Source: Planomicrobium stackebrandtii
Lineage (GTDB): Bacteria > Bacillota > Bacilli > Bacillales_A > Planococcaceae
Assembly: GCF_030814955.1 (NCBI RefSeq)
Contig: NZ_JAUSWB010000003.1
Span: 310,001-374,000, forward strand
Length of the DNA: 64,000 nt
Reading direction: 5' to 3'
Shown: positions 45,347-53,793 of the stretch, piece after piece
Layout: each line of letters opens with the position of its first letter
Numbering within the stretch: position 1 is the first letter of the stretch
Notes under the pieces: model-generated
The model's input: only the letters and a program-made list of their open reading frames with translations
Told to the model about the DNA's origin: nothing
The model's database searches: none
Position numbers and translations under genes: made by a program

Positions 45347-46003
45347 GTGAAAAAACAGATTGTGGTCATCGGATTAGGCCGTTTTGGCAGCAGTGTCTGC
45401 AAAGAGCTGCATAGCCTGGGACATGAAATCATGGCTATAGATACAGATCCGGAAAAAGTAGATGCCTTAAGAGATTATGCGGCTTTTACCGTTATCGCAG
45501 ATGCGACAGATGAAAACCAATTGAAATCTTTAGGGGTCCGGAATTTTGAACATGCAGTAGTAGCAATCGGAGATAACCTCCAAGCCAGCGTCTTATGTAC
45601 ATTGATGTTGAAAGAGCTTGGTTTGCCAAAGGTATGGGTCAAGGCACGCGATTTGCAGCATGAGAAAATTCTGCATAAAGTCGGTGCGGATCGTGTTATC
45701 CAGCCTGAAAAAGAAATGGGAATTCGAGTTGCCCATCATGTCGACTCGGAAAAAATTGTGGATTATATAGACCTTTCACATGATTACAGCATTATCGAAC
45801 TGGTGGCTTCCGGCAAAATGGCCAATAAAACATTGGTCGATCTTAACATTCGTGTGGATTTCAATTGCATCGTCCTGGCAATCAAAAGGTTGGAAGATGT
45901 CAATATTGCTCCAGCGGTAGATGACATGGTCGAGCAAGGGGATGTACTGATTATCATGGGACATAAAGACGACTTAAAGCGTCTGGAAGATAAAGCGCTA
46001 TAA
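45347..46003 (+). CDS. ktrA: Potassium uptake RCK regulatory subunit (KtrA-like)
   Basis: A 218-residue cytoplasmic RCK protein that gates a Ktr channel. The N-terminal Rossmann domain has VIGLGRFGSSVCKEL and an acidic end of beta-2 (IDTD) for nucleotide; the C-terminal RCK_C domain starts near 135. DYSIIEL and IIMGHKDDLKRLE look closer to KtrA than to KtrC. No KtrB membrane subunit is in the window. GTG start with AAGAGGGAAGC upstream. Confidence 0.88.
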   Translation: MKKQIVVIGLGRFGSSVCKELHSLGHEIMAIDTDPEKVDALRDYAAFTVIADATDENQLKSLGVRNFEHAVVAIGDNLQASVLCTLMLKELGLPKVWVKARDLQHEKILHKVGADRVIQPEKEMGIRVAHHVDSEKIVDYIDLSHDYSIIELVASGKMANKTLVDLNIRVDFNCIVLAIKRLEDVNIAPAVDDMVEQGDVLIIMGHKDDLKRLEDKAL

Positions 46004-46010
46004 AAAGTAC

Positions 46011-46040
46011 AAAGCCGGCTCATTATGAGCCGGCTATTTT
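46011..46040 (+). terminator. Terminator of ktrA
   Basis: AGCCGGCTCAT / ATGAGCCGGCT with a tiny loop and ATTTTATT. Confidence 0.88.
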
Positions 46041-46134
46041 ATTGGAAATAACCGTTTAATGCTGAATTCATCGGGAATAATGCTTATAAAAAGAACGGGA
46101 AATTGGACATTTTGCAGAGAATGGAGGCTGGGGC

Positions 46135-46794
46135 TTGAAAATCCGGATAGAGTGGAGCTACAAAACTCCAAAAGGGCAAGAAACTATTTTTTCTTCAGAA
46201 GAAATGCCGGCAGAAATGGCTTTGGTGATTGCTGAAGACTTGGAGCGCACCGGGCGTTCAAAAAATATTCTTTTTGTAGACGGGTTCGACAGCAGCTGGA
46301 CTGTAAAGGAAATGAAAGCCTATTTGAAGGGAATTGAAACCGAACCACATAATGTAGTGGTTTATTTTGATGGCGGTTACGAACGCCTGACACGCAAAGC
46401 GGGTCTTGGCTGTGTCATCTATTATGAACAAAATGGCAAATCCTATCGTCTGAAGGCAAATACAACTTTTGATAGCCTCATTTCCAATAACGAATCGGAA
46501 TATGCAGCCCTATATTTTTGTTTGCAGGAATTGGAGTACCTTGAGGTCCATCATCTTCCGGTCCGCTTTCTCGGAGATTCCCGCATTGTCATAAATGGCA
46601 TGACCAATGAGTGGCCGGTAGCCGAAGAACAGCTGACTCCTTGGATCAGCCGGATTGAGAAGAAAATAGCTGAAATGGGCATTCAGCCAGAGTATAATTC
46701 AATACCGCGTAAAGCCAACGCAGAAGCCGATAAGCTGGCGACACAAGCAATGAATGGGATTAAAATAGCAGCTGCAGCTGAAGTTATTGCTTAA
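46135..46794 (+). CDS. RNase H-like domain protein (YpeP-like)
   Basis: A 219-residue protein with an N-terminal ~70-residue domain of its own and an RNase HI fold from about residue 75. The acidic active-site residues are all present: Asp in VYFDGG, Glu in NNESEYAAL, Asp in FLGDSRIV and Asp in NAEADKLA. Cleavage of RNA-DNA hybrids is plausible but unproven. TTG start, 7 nt after GGAGG. Confidence 0.83.
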   Translation: MKIRIEWSYKTPKGQETIFSSEEMPAEMALVIAEDLERTGRSKNILFVDGFDSSWTVKEMKAYLKGIETEPHNVVVYFDGGYERLTRKAGLGCVIYYEQNGKSYRLKANTTFDSLISNNESEYAALYFCLQELEYLEVHHLPVRFLGDSRIVINGMTNEWPVAEEQLTPWISRIEKKIAEMGIQPEYNSIPRKANAEADKLATQAMNGIKIAAAAEVIA

Positions 46795-46906
46795 AAAGTA
46801 ATAACTGTAAATATACGGCCGTAGAGAAAGAAGGAAATCCTGCCTTTTTATGTCCTATAAAGTGGAGTGTTAAAAGATAGGATTTAGTTGAATACAATCA
46901 TTCTCT

Positions 46907-47238
46907 ATTATGTTGCATTAAAGTAGTCAACTTTTGCCATCGCTTAGGGTAGAGCACAGACGAGTGCTCCTGCAAAGAAGCCAGGCAAAGGACGCCTGTC
47001 TTTTTCTCCTTGACGCGCCAGTGCTAAGAGATGTAGTGGAGTGAAAGTAAGCCAATATTTTCGCTGTATTCAAAAAAGATATGAAGAAAATAAGCAGAAA
47101 CTCCCACGGGATTTCGGCGCAAGCCTTTGCAGTTGCTGCTAAGACATCCTGTCGCGCCTATTGCATGACCCGCATCCTGCGGGCTCGAAAGCAAATCAGA
47201 TTTTCGGGATATCAGCAGGCGAAAATCATTAGTTCAAC
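46907..47238. repeat. Family C MITE-like element, copy 2
   Basis: Shares with copy 1, in order, GTGCTAAGAGATGTAG, TTTTCGCTGTAT, GCATCCTG, TCAGCAGG and the end TTAGTTCAACATATATAG. The left end is less certain (ATGTTGCATTAAAG at 46909). A CAGGC/GCCTG hairpin with a T run lies at 46983-47006. It fills most of the gap 46795-47364; the 46795-46906 stretch shows nothing. Confidence 0.65.
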
Positions 47239-47364
47239 ATATATAGTTCTTTGTATTCAAAAATCAGAATAGTCGGATTATTACTTGCGAAATTGAAAGT
47301 TCTAGGTTATAAATAAGTTGTACAATACTTGTGCAAAAACTACACACATGAAGGAGAGGGAAAA

Positions 47365-48165
47365 ATGAAGAAAATTTTAGTTTCATTCTCTGTTGCATTG
47401 GCTCTTGTGTTTTCGCTGCTTGCCTCGGGAGTTATGGCAGATAGCCATACTGCTAAAGTCAGAGTGGTTCATGCTTCGCCGGATGCACCTGCTGTCGATG
47501 TTTATGTCAATGGAGACTTAACACTTGAAGAAGTACCTTTTAAAGCCGACTCAGGCTATTTGGAAGTACCGGCCGGAACACATGATGTAGAAGTTTTTGC
47601 AAGCGGAACAGAATATGCAGCGGGTGAAGGTGTACTGCAGGCGGATTTAGCTGTAGAAGCCGGTAAAGCCTATACAGTTGCTGCAGCCAACTTGCTGGAA
47701 TCGATTGAATTTGTGGTTGTGGAAGATTCAATGGAAGTAACAGAAGGGCAAACGAAAGTCCGTGTTGGACATTTGTCTCCGGATGCACCGGCAGTTGATG
47801 TAGGTGTAATCGGCGGGGACGCATTGTTCAGCGGAGCAGAATTCCCTGGAATTACGGATTATGCAGAGCTGGATGCAGGTACGTATGATTTGGAAATCCG
47901 CTTGCCGGATGGAACACAAGTTTTGCCATTGGAAGGCACTGAATTAGCTGCAGATACGGTTTATAGCGTCTTTGCAGTAAACACAGTGGATTCACTGGAA
48001 GTGATTGCGCTTGTCGATTACGAAGCAGCGGGATCACCGGATGGCATGCCGACTACGGGTCTGGGAACTCCTGACCAATCACAGGCTATGTGGTTGTTAT
48101 TGGGTGGAGCCCTAGTCCTAATCGGAGCCAGCACTCTTGTCTGGAAAAAACGTTTTCAACAATAA
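47365..48165 (+). CDS. Surface protein with two DUF4397 domains and a C-terminal sorting-like signal
   Basis: A 266-residue exported protein: signal peptide (residues 1-25, ending SGVMA), then two repeats starting TAKVRVVHASPDAPAVDV and TKVRVGHLSPDAPAVDV, the hallmark of DUF4397. The C-terminus reads MPTTG, a short linker, a hydrophobic helix (WLLLGGALVLIGASTLVW) and KKRFQQ, the layout of a sortase substrate with Met in place of Leu. The next gene, overlapping by 29 nt, is a class F sortase. ATG at 47365 with AAGGAGAGGG upstream. Confidence 0.88.
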   Translation: MKKILVSFSVALALVFSLLASGVMADSHTAKVRVVHASPDAPAVDVYVNGDLTLEEVPFKADSGYLEVPAGTHDVEVFASGTEYAAGEGVLQADLAVEAGKAYTVAAANLLESIEFVVVEDSMEVTEGQTKVRVGHLSPDAPAVDVGVIGGDALFSGAEFPGITDYAELDAGTYDLEIRLPDGTQVLPLEGTELAADTVYSVFAVNTVDSLEVIALVDYEAAGSPDGMPTTGLGTPDQSQAMWLLLGGALVLIGASTLVWKKRFQQ

Positions 48166-48778
48166 GCTTTGGGTGTTGCTGGCCATTATCTTATTGGCCG
48201 GCTGCCAGCAGCCTGTAGAAGATGAAGTAAGCGTTCGATCTGAAAACGTAGGATTTAAACTGGACGAACCGGCTGCGGCCAATATCCAGCAGCCGGTTCC
48301 AACCGAAAATCCGATCAACGGATTAAAACGTTCAGGTATACAGCCGACATCTCTAAAGATTCCTGCAATTAGTCTGGAAGCACAAGTCCAGCATTTGGGA
48401 TCCACAGAGAATGGTGAAATGGCGGTGCCTGATAACATTGAAGACGTCAGTTGGTTTTCTCCAGGATACGAGCCGGGCGAAAATGGCCGTGCTGTTATTG
48501 CCGGACATGTTGATGGGGTAGAAGGTCCAGCGATTTTCTGGGATCTTTCTAAACTTCAATTAGGGGATGAAGTAATGGTGCAGGACCAAGACAGCACGTT
48601 GAAATTCAAAGTCCATACGATGGAATCGGTACCGCTGGACTTGGCGGATGTTACAAAGGTCTTTGGCTATACCTCATCTCCCGAGCTGGTTTTAATTACT
48701 TGCTCAGGCACCTATGATTTTGAACGAGGTACAAGGGAAGAACGATTGATCGTCTATGCAAGTCTTATAGAAGAATAA
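48137..48778 (+). CDS. Class F sortase with a lipobox-like N-terminus
   Basis: A 213-residue sortase. Catalytic His in VIAGHVDG, Cys in LITCSGTY and Arg in TREERLIVYA fit class F. The N-terminal hydrophobic stretch LWVLLAIILLAGCQQP contains a lipobox-like LAGC, so the enzyme may be lipid-anchored instead of held by a transmembrane helix. The TTG start lies within the end of the upstream gene; GGAG 9-10 nt before it. It presumably anchors the DUF4397 protein to the cell wall. Confidence 0.87.
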   Translation: MSGKNVFNNKLWVLLAIILLAGCQQPVEDEVSVRSENVGFKLDEPAAANIQQPVPTENPINGLKRSGIQPTSLKIPAISLEAQVQHLGSTENGEMAVPDNIEDVSWFSPGYEPGENGRAVIAGHVDGVEGPAIFWDLSKLQLGDEVMVQDQDSTLKFKVHTMESVPLDLADVTKVFGYTSSPELVLITCSGTYDFERGTREERLIVYASLIEE

Positions 48779-48781
48779 CTG

Positions 48782-48830
48782 AAAAGACGCTCGGATGTTC
48801 CTGTTGAGGGGATGTCCGAGCGTCTTTCTA
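48782..48830. terminator. Bidirectional terminator
   Basis: AAAGACGCTCGGA / TCCGAGCGTCTTT around a 20-nt loop between the sortase and the leftward TetR gene. Confidence 0.85.
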
Positions 48831-48832
48831 TG

Positions 48833-49438
48833 TTAACCTGTTGAGTTGGTCCCTTTGGCTGTTTCCGCTGTGCCTTTTGGACTTTGGTAGGATATGATGC
48901 TAATCAGTTGATCTGCCATTTGATGAGGTGTAAATATAAATCCGCCATTTACCCATTCGATGATCAAACCAAACAAAGCATAGGCGTTATAACTGCTGAG
49001 CAGGCTGCAGTCAATCTCCGGATTTGGCATGAGCTTGATCAAATCGCTTTGGATCAACTCTTTCAGCACTTGGCAGATGCGATTCTGAAAACCGGGAAGT
49101 ACATTGGAATTTACGATAATAGTATAAAAGCGGGAATAGCGTTCAACGTGATCAAAAATTTTCACAGAAGAGGACGATAATTTTCCAACGTCGAAATTCG
49201 GGACTGTTATGTAAGGGTCTCGGTAAGAGCTGACAAGGTCTGATAAAACGTCTTCGATCAATTCATTCAACAGTTCTTCTTGTGTTGGATAATGCTTATA
49301 GAACGTTCCGCGATTCAGGTTCGCCAAATGGACAATTTCTGTGATGGTAATGCTTTTAAATTCTTTCTCTTCCATTAACAAGATCAGTGCATCTTTCAAA
49401 GCGTTTTTCGATTTATCGATTCTTCGGTCTTTTTTCAC
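48833..49438 (-). CDS. TetR/AcrR-family regulator
   Basis: A 201-residue repressor: HTH at about 25-55 (ITITEIVHLANLNRGTFYKHYPTQEELL) and a ligand-binding C-terminal domain (YSRFYTIIVNS ... GLIIEWVNGGF). I start at the GTG at 49438, 9 nt after GCGAGG; the frame extends 77 codons further into the intergenic region but that part is promoter DNA. Divergent from an SDR it probably controls. Confidence 0.88.
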   Translation of the reverse strand: MKKDRRIDKSKNALKDALILLMEEKEFKSITITEIVHLANLNRGTFYKHYPTQEELLNELIEDVLSDLVSSYRDPYITVPNFDVGKLSSSSVKIFDHVERYSRFYTIIVNSNVLPGFQNRICQVLKELIQSDLIKLMPNPEIDCSLLSSYNAYALFGLIIEWVNGGFIFTPHQMADQLISIISYQSPKGTAETAKGTNSTG

Positions 49439-49531
49439 CAGCAGGACCTCGCTTTCGTTATTTGTTTTACGGGATTGCACAAAATCAAATCTCACTGTTC
49501 GTTTTTCAACATTTTGGAAGGAATTTGTTGA

Positions 49532-49560
49532 TTGATAACTAGAGTATAGGCCAATATACT
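49532..49560 (+). promoter_or_regulatory. SDR promoter with overlapping operator-like repeat
   Basis: TTGATA (49532-49537), 17-nt spacer, TATACT (49555-49560). AGTATA-GGCCAA-TATACT (49543-49560) is an inverted repeat across spacer and -10, and GTGTATAGAC follows. A fitting site for the adjacent TetR protein. Confidence 0.6.
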
Positions 49561-49626
49561 GGGAGTGTATAGACGGGAGCGTTCTCTCGTAAGCCAAAAT
49601 AACTGAAAAAAGAGGAGATTTGCCAA

Positions 49627-50385
49627 ATGAAACTAGAAGGAAAAGTAGCCATCGTAACAGGAGCAGCATCCGGTATGGGAAAAGCTATTGCTGAGCTTTA
49701 TGCTAAAGAAGGTGCAAAAGTGATCGTTTCGGATATCAATGAAGAAGGTGCAATAAATGTGGCATCGGGCATCACAGAAAATGGTGGCGTTGCAAAAGCT
49801 GTTAAAACCAATGTTGGCGACGTGCAGGAAATCGAAGCAATGATTGATTTGGCGGTAAGTGAATATGGAACTTTGGATATTCTGGTCAACAACGCCGGCA
49901 TCATGGATAATTTTGAGCCGGCTGGAGAAATAGAAGACTCCAAATGGGAGCGCATTTTTTCCATTAACACCATGAGTGTCATGCGCTCAACACGCAAAGC
50001 ATTGCCGATTTTCCTGGAGAAGAACAAAGGCGTCATTATTAACATCGCCTCAGCGGGTGGATTATATGGAGCTCGCGCAGGAGCTGCTTACACGGCTTCG
50101 AAGCATGCAGTTGTCGGGTTTACGAAAAACACCGGTTTCATGTATGCAAAAGAAGGCATTCGCTGCAATGCCATCGCACCAGGCGGCGTAGAAACCAATA
50201 TCAGTTCGTCGATGACATCCATCAGCGAAATGGGAATGGGCCGTACACAGGCTGGTTTGGCTTTGAATCCGCGCAATGGCAAGTCAGAGGAAATTGCTAA
50301 AGTTGCGTTGTTCCTGGCTTCTGACGATTCAAGTTTTGTGAATGGCACAGTGATAACTGCTGATGCCGGCTGGACTGCATATTAA
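49627..50385 (+). CDS. Short-chain dehydrogenase/reductase
   Basis: A 252-residue classical SDR: TGAASGMGKAIA (residues 11-22), acidic residue after beta-2 (SDIN), suggesting NAD preference, NNAGIMDN, catalytic Ser in NIASAGG and Tyr/Lys in YTASKHA, ending in ADAGWTAY. Substrate unknown. AAGAGGAG precedes the ATG. Likely under the divergent TetR regulator. Confidence 0.9.
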   Translation: MKLEGKVAIVTGAASGMGKAIAELYAKEGAKVIVSDINEEGAINVASGITENGGVAKAVKTNVGDVQEIEAMIDLAVSEYGTLDILVNNAGIMDNFEPAGEIEDSKWERIFSINTMSVMRSTRKALPIFLEKNKGVIINIASAGGLYGARAGAAYTASKHAVVGFTKNTGFMYAKEGIRCNAIAPGGVETNISSSMTSISEMGMGRTQAGLALNPRNGKSEEIAKVALFLASDDSSFVNGTVITADAGWTAY

Positions 50386-50398
50386 AAAAACTTATTGA

Positions 50399-50434
50399 AA
50401 TTCCGTTGCATAGATTTATGCAGCGGATTTTTTT
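50399..50434 (+). terminator. Terminator of the SDR gene
   Basis: AATTCCGTTGCATA / TATGCAGCGGATT hairpin followed by a T run. Confidence 0.82.
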
Positions 50435-50463
50435 GATTATACCAGTGTGTTAGGGGGAACTGT

Positions 50464-50628
50464 ATGGAAGAAAGCAAGGACCCAAAAGCGCACAAAGAAA
50501 AAAATACAAAAGATAAGGAATGAAAAATTGCAGTCGTTTCTTTAATCATGGTATTGTCTACTATGCCAGTTCTTCTTTTTTTAGATAAAGCAGGTCTTTT
50601 TAAGGCCATAACAACAAGAGAGCTTTGA
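50464..50628 (+). pseudogene. Short ORF interrupted by an in-frame UGA (small membrane protein or decayed gene)
   Basis: After AGGGGGAACTGT an ATG opens 19 charged codons (MEESKDPKAHKEKNTKDKE), then TGA at 50521, then 34 further in-frame codons encoding a hydrophobic segment (KIAVVSLIMVLSTMPVLLF...) to TGA at 50628. Read through, it is a 54-residue single-helix membrane protein lying 28 bp before the DASS transporter. It could be a nonsense-broken small subunit, a truncated 19-residue peptide, or, less likely, a UGA-recoded protein. No convincing SECIS hairpin is visible. Confidence 0.45.
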
Positions 50629-50655
50629 AGAGTTTTCTATATAAGGAGAGATAAC

Positions 50656-52083
50656 ATGTCTGCTGCCAAACAACAGGGAGAGGTAAAATGGCGTGAATTG
50701 TTTATCGTTATAGCAATCGGTCTTATTTTATGGTTTATACCGCCGCCTTCCGGACTTGAAGCCGAAGCGTGGCAATTGTTCAGTATTTTTGTCGCAACCA
50801 TCGTGAGTCTGGTGATCAAACCGGTTCCGATGGGCAGCACCGCTATATTTGCCTTGACGGTGATCGTTTTGACAAATACGTTGACGCTCGAAGAATCGCT
50901 CAGCGGTTTTCAGAATACGACCATTTGGTTGATCGTCATTGCTTTCTTCATTTCGCGTGGATTTATCAAAACAGGATTGGGGACGCGTATTGCTTACATT
51001 TTTGTTCGGATGTTCGGAAAGAAAACACTGGGGCTGTCCTATTCGATGCTATTCAGTGACCTTGTGCTGGCTCCGGCTATGCCGTCAAATACTGCACGGG
51101 CAGGCGGAATCATTTTCCCAATCATCCGTTCACTGTCCGAAACCTATGATTCAAGAGTAGAAGATGGAACCGAGCGGAGAGTCGGCGCGTTTCTGACCAA
51201 AGTGTCTTTTCAGGGAGATATGATTACATCAGCTATGTTTGTAACAGCGATGGCTGCCAATCCTTTAGCTGTCCAAATCGCACAGGATATTACGGGAGTA
51301 ACCATCACATGGGGCGGCTGGGCATTAGCGGCACTGGTACCGGGATTGATCAGCCTGATTCTAATTCCATTAGTGATTTACAAGCTTTACCCGCCTGAAT
51401 TGAAAGAAACGCCAGAAGCTACTGCCATAGCAACACAAAAACTCAAAGAGATGGGACCATTGAAGCGTGAAGAAAAATACATGATCGGTGTATTCGTTCT
51501 TTTGCTTGTTCTTTGGATTTTTGGAGAGAACTTTGGAATCAGTGCCACTACCAGTGCTTTTGTGGGCTTGAGTGTCTTGTTGCTGACACAAGTGTTAACC
51601 TGGTCGGATATTAAGAAAGAAGAAGGCGCTTGGGATACATTGGTATGGTTTGCTGTGCTGGTAATGATGGCGACTTACTTAAATGTTCTGGGCATGATTC
51701 CGTGGTTTAGCGGACTGATGCAGGACTCCGTAAACCAGTTGTCATGGATGCCGACTTTGATCATTTTGGCGATTGTTTATTTTTACTCGCATTACTTTTT
51801 CGCCAGCAATACCGCACACGTCAGTGCCATGTACGCAGCTTTCCTGTCGGTAATTGTAGCAGCGGGAGCCCCGCCGTTATTGTCGGCGCTCATTTTGGCT
51901 TTTTTCAGCAACTTGTTCGGGTGTTTAACGCATTACGGTGCCGGTCCAGCCCCCGTCTTTTTTGGAAGCGGCTATGTCAGCCAGCAGAAATGGTGGCAAT
52001 TGGGCTTTATCATTTCACTGATCCATATCGTAGTGTGGATGGGTGCAGGCGGATTATGGTGGAAACTATTGGGTCTCTGGTAG
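50656..52083 (+). CDS. DASS/SLC13-family anion:Na+ symporter (dicarboxylate type, YflS-like)
   Basis: A 475-residue transporter with about 12 hydrophobic segments. The family substrate/Na+ hairpins are seen as LVLAPAMPSNTARAGGI near residue 140 and FFASNTAHVSAM near 380. Resembles plastid/Bacillus 2-oxoglutarate-malate carriers. AAGGAGAGA precedes the ATG. Followed after 45 bp by an NAD(P)-binding protein on the same strand. Confidence 0.9.
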   Translation: MSAAKQQGEVKWRELFIVIAIGLILWFIPPPSGLEAEAWQLFSIFVATIVSLVIKPVPMGSTAIFALTVIVLTNTLTLEESLSGFQNTTIWLIVIAFFISRGFIKTGLGTRIAYIFVRMFGKKTLGLSYSMLFSDLVLAPAMPSNTARAGGIIFPIIRSLSETYDSRVEDGTERRVGAFLTKVSFQGDMITSAMFVTAMAANPLAVQIAQDITGVTITWGGWALAALVPGLISLILIPLVIYKLYPPELKETPEATAIATQKLKEMGPLKREEKYMIGVFVLLLVLWIFGENFGISATTSAFVGLSVLLLTQVLTWSDIKKEEGAWDTLVWFAVLVMMATYLNVLGMIPWFSGLMQDSVNQLSWMPTLIILAIVYFYSHYFFASNTAHVSAMYAAFLSVIVAAGAPPLLSALILAFFSNLFGCLTHYGAGPAPVFFGSGYVSQQKWWQLGFIISLIHIVVWMGAGGLWWKLLGLW

Positions 52084-52128
52084 ATCGACTGCAGAAAAAA
52101 CTAAAGAACACAAAGGAGCGTGCGGCAT

Positions 52129-52782
52129 ATGAAAGTGGCAATCATTGGAGCAAACGGAAAAGTAGGCAGCAAATTAGGACGCATCTTGGCCGATAGAGGA
52201 GATGAGCCTGTAGGCTTTATTCGCAAAGCTGAACAAGCCGAGCAATTGGAGGCACAAGGCATTCAAACTATCTTGGCTGATCTGATCGAGACATCTGCCG
52301 AGGATTTTTCACAGCTTCTACAATCTTGCGACGCCGTAGTATTTTCAGCCGGCGCCGGTGGAGCAGGAGAAGAGCTGACCACCGCTATAGATGGCGAAGG
52401 ACTGGTGAAAATTGCAAAAGCTGCCGAATTGGCAGGGATCCGCCGCTTTTTGCTGGTATCGGCTTTTCCTGATGCGGGCCGCGATAAAGAACCAGCAGCC
52501 GGCTTCGAGCATTATATGAAAATTAAACGTCAGTCCGAAGTTGACTTGGTGAAAACCGGATTGGATTGGACGATTTTGCGGCCGGGAACTTTAACGGACC
52601 AAGCGGGCACCGGCACTGTGAACTTGGGATATACTTTAATGTACGATACCATTTCCCGTGAAGATGTAGCTGCTGTGCTGGCTGAATTGCTACAATATCC
52701 CGAAACTGCAGGCCAGATATTGGAAGTGGTTCGAGGACAAGAAGCAATTGGCTTAGCCGTGAAAACAAAAGCAGGAAAATAA
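52129..52782 (+). CDS. NAD(P)H-binding protein (NmrA/YhfK-like atypical SDR)
   Basis: A 217-residue Rossmann protein: VAIIGANGKVGSKL at the start, AVVFSAGAGG, RRFLLVSAF and WTILRPGTL, matching the short atypical SDRs such as YhfK. ATG at 52129 lies 10 nt after AAAGGAG. Function unknown; possibly a quinone or NADPH-linked reductase. Confidence 0.85.
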   Translation: MKVAIIGANGKVGSKLGRILADRGDEPVGFIRKAEQAEQLEAQGIQTILADLIETSAEDFSQLLQSCDAVVFSAGAGGAGEELTTAIDGEGLVKIAKAAELAGIRRFLLVSAFPDAGRDKEPAAGFEHYMKIKRQSEVDLVKTGLDWTILRPGTLTDQAGTGTVNLGYTLMYDTISREDVAAVLAELLQYPETAGQILEVVRGQEAIGLAVKTKAGK

Positions 52783-52924
52783 CTGTGAAAAATGCTTTCC
52801 TTAGCTAAAATCGCTGCAACCTTTTCCAGTTATGCAGCGTTCTATTCTAGTTGAACAAAAAAATTCTTTTATCAAAAAAAAAGCATATGCAATTATTTTA
52901 CTAGGGAAAGCGGGATTAATAGAT

Positions 52925-53752
52925 ATGGATTGGTTTGATTTACTCAAGGCATTAATTTTAGGGTTTGTGGAAGGTATGACTGAGTTTGCACCGGTTTCTT
53001 CTACCGGCCATTTGATCATCGTTGATGATATGTGGTTGAAGTCACAGGAGTTTTTGGGGAAATACCCAGCAAACACATTTAAAATCGTCATTCAGTTGGG
53101 ATCGATCTTGGCAGTAGTCGTGGTATTTTGGAAAAGGCTGTTCAGTTTGGTGGGCTTGTATAAAATCGAAGGGCAGCAGGCGAATTCAAGCTTCAACCTT
53201 TTGCATGTGATCATCGGTATGCTGCCGGCAGTAGTACTTGGATTTGCGTTTAAAGATTTGATTGATGACCATTTGTTCGGTGTCGAAACGGTTATCTATG
53301 CGTTGGTTGCCGGATCAATTTTAATGATTGCTGCAGACAAGTTCGGACCAAAAAATCCAACGGTCAATTCGTTGGATGAAATTACCTACATCCAGGCATT
53401 GAAAGTCGGCCTTGTGCAATGTTTATCGTTATGGCCAGGGTTTTCCCGTTCTGGCGCCACCATATCAGGCGGAGTTCTGTTTGGTTTAAATCACCGGGTT
53501 GCTGCAGACTTTACGTTTATTATGGCGGTTCCGATCATGTTCGGAGCAAGCTTGGTATCGGTCTTGAAAAACTGGGATACGCTGTCGTTGGACTATCTGT
53601 CTTTCTATATTGTCGGCTTTGTCTCAGCCTTTGTTTTCGCGTTAATTTCCATCCGTTTCTTCCTGAAACTTATTTCCCGCATCAAACTGATGCCATTTGC
53701 CATTTACCGATTGGTTCTGGCAGCTATACTAGCAGTCATAGTTTTTCTATAG
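52925..53752 (+). CDS. uppP: Undecaprenyl-diphosphatase UppP (BacA)
   Basis: A 275-residue membrane phosphatase that recycles the lipid carrier of wall synthesis. Both active-site motifs are present: EGMTEFAPVSSTGHL near residue 18 and PGFSRSGATISGG near 171. Start at MDWFDLLKALILGFVEG gives the family length; 31 more upstream codons are open but lack a good ribosome binding site, and the one before 52925 is also weak. Confidence 0.93.
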   Translation: MDWFDLLKALILGFVEGMTEFAPVSSTGHLIIVDDMWLKSQEFLGKYPANTFKIVIQLGSILAVVVVFWKRLFSLVGLYKIEGQQANSSFNLLHVIIGMLPAVVLGFAFKDLIDDHLFGVETVIYALVAGSILMIAADKFGPKNPTVNSLDEITYIQALKVGLVQCLSLWPGFSRSGATISGGVLFGLNHRVAADFTFIMAVPIMFGASLVSVLKNWDTLSLDYLSFYIVGFVSAFVFALISIRFFLKLISRIKLMPFAIYRLVLAAILAVIVFL

Positions 53753-53756
53753 CAAA

Positions 53757-53790
53757 CAAAAGGAGCTTCCCGCGAGGAAGCTCCTTTTTT
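53757..53790. terminator. Bidirectional terminator
   Basis: AAAGGAGCTTCC / GGAAGCTCCTTT with a tight loop and T run between uppP and the leftward LysR gene. Confidence 0.9.
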
Positions 53791-53793
53791 GCA

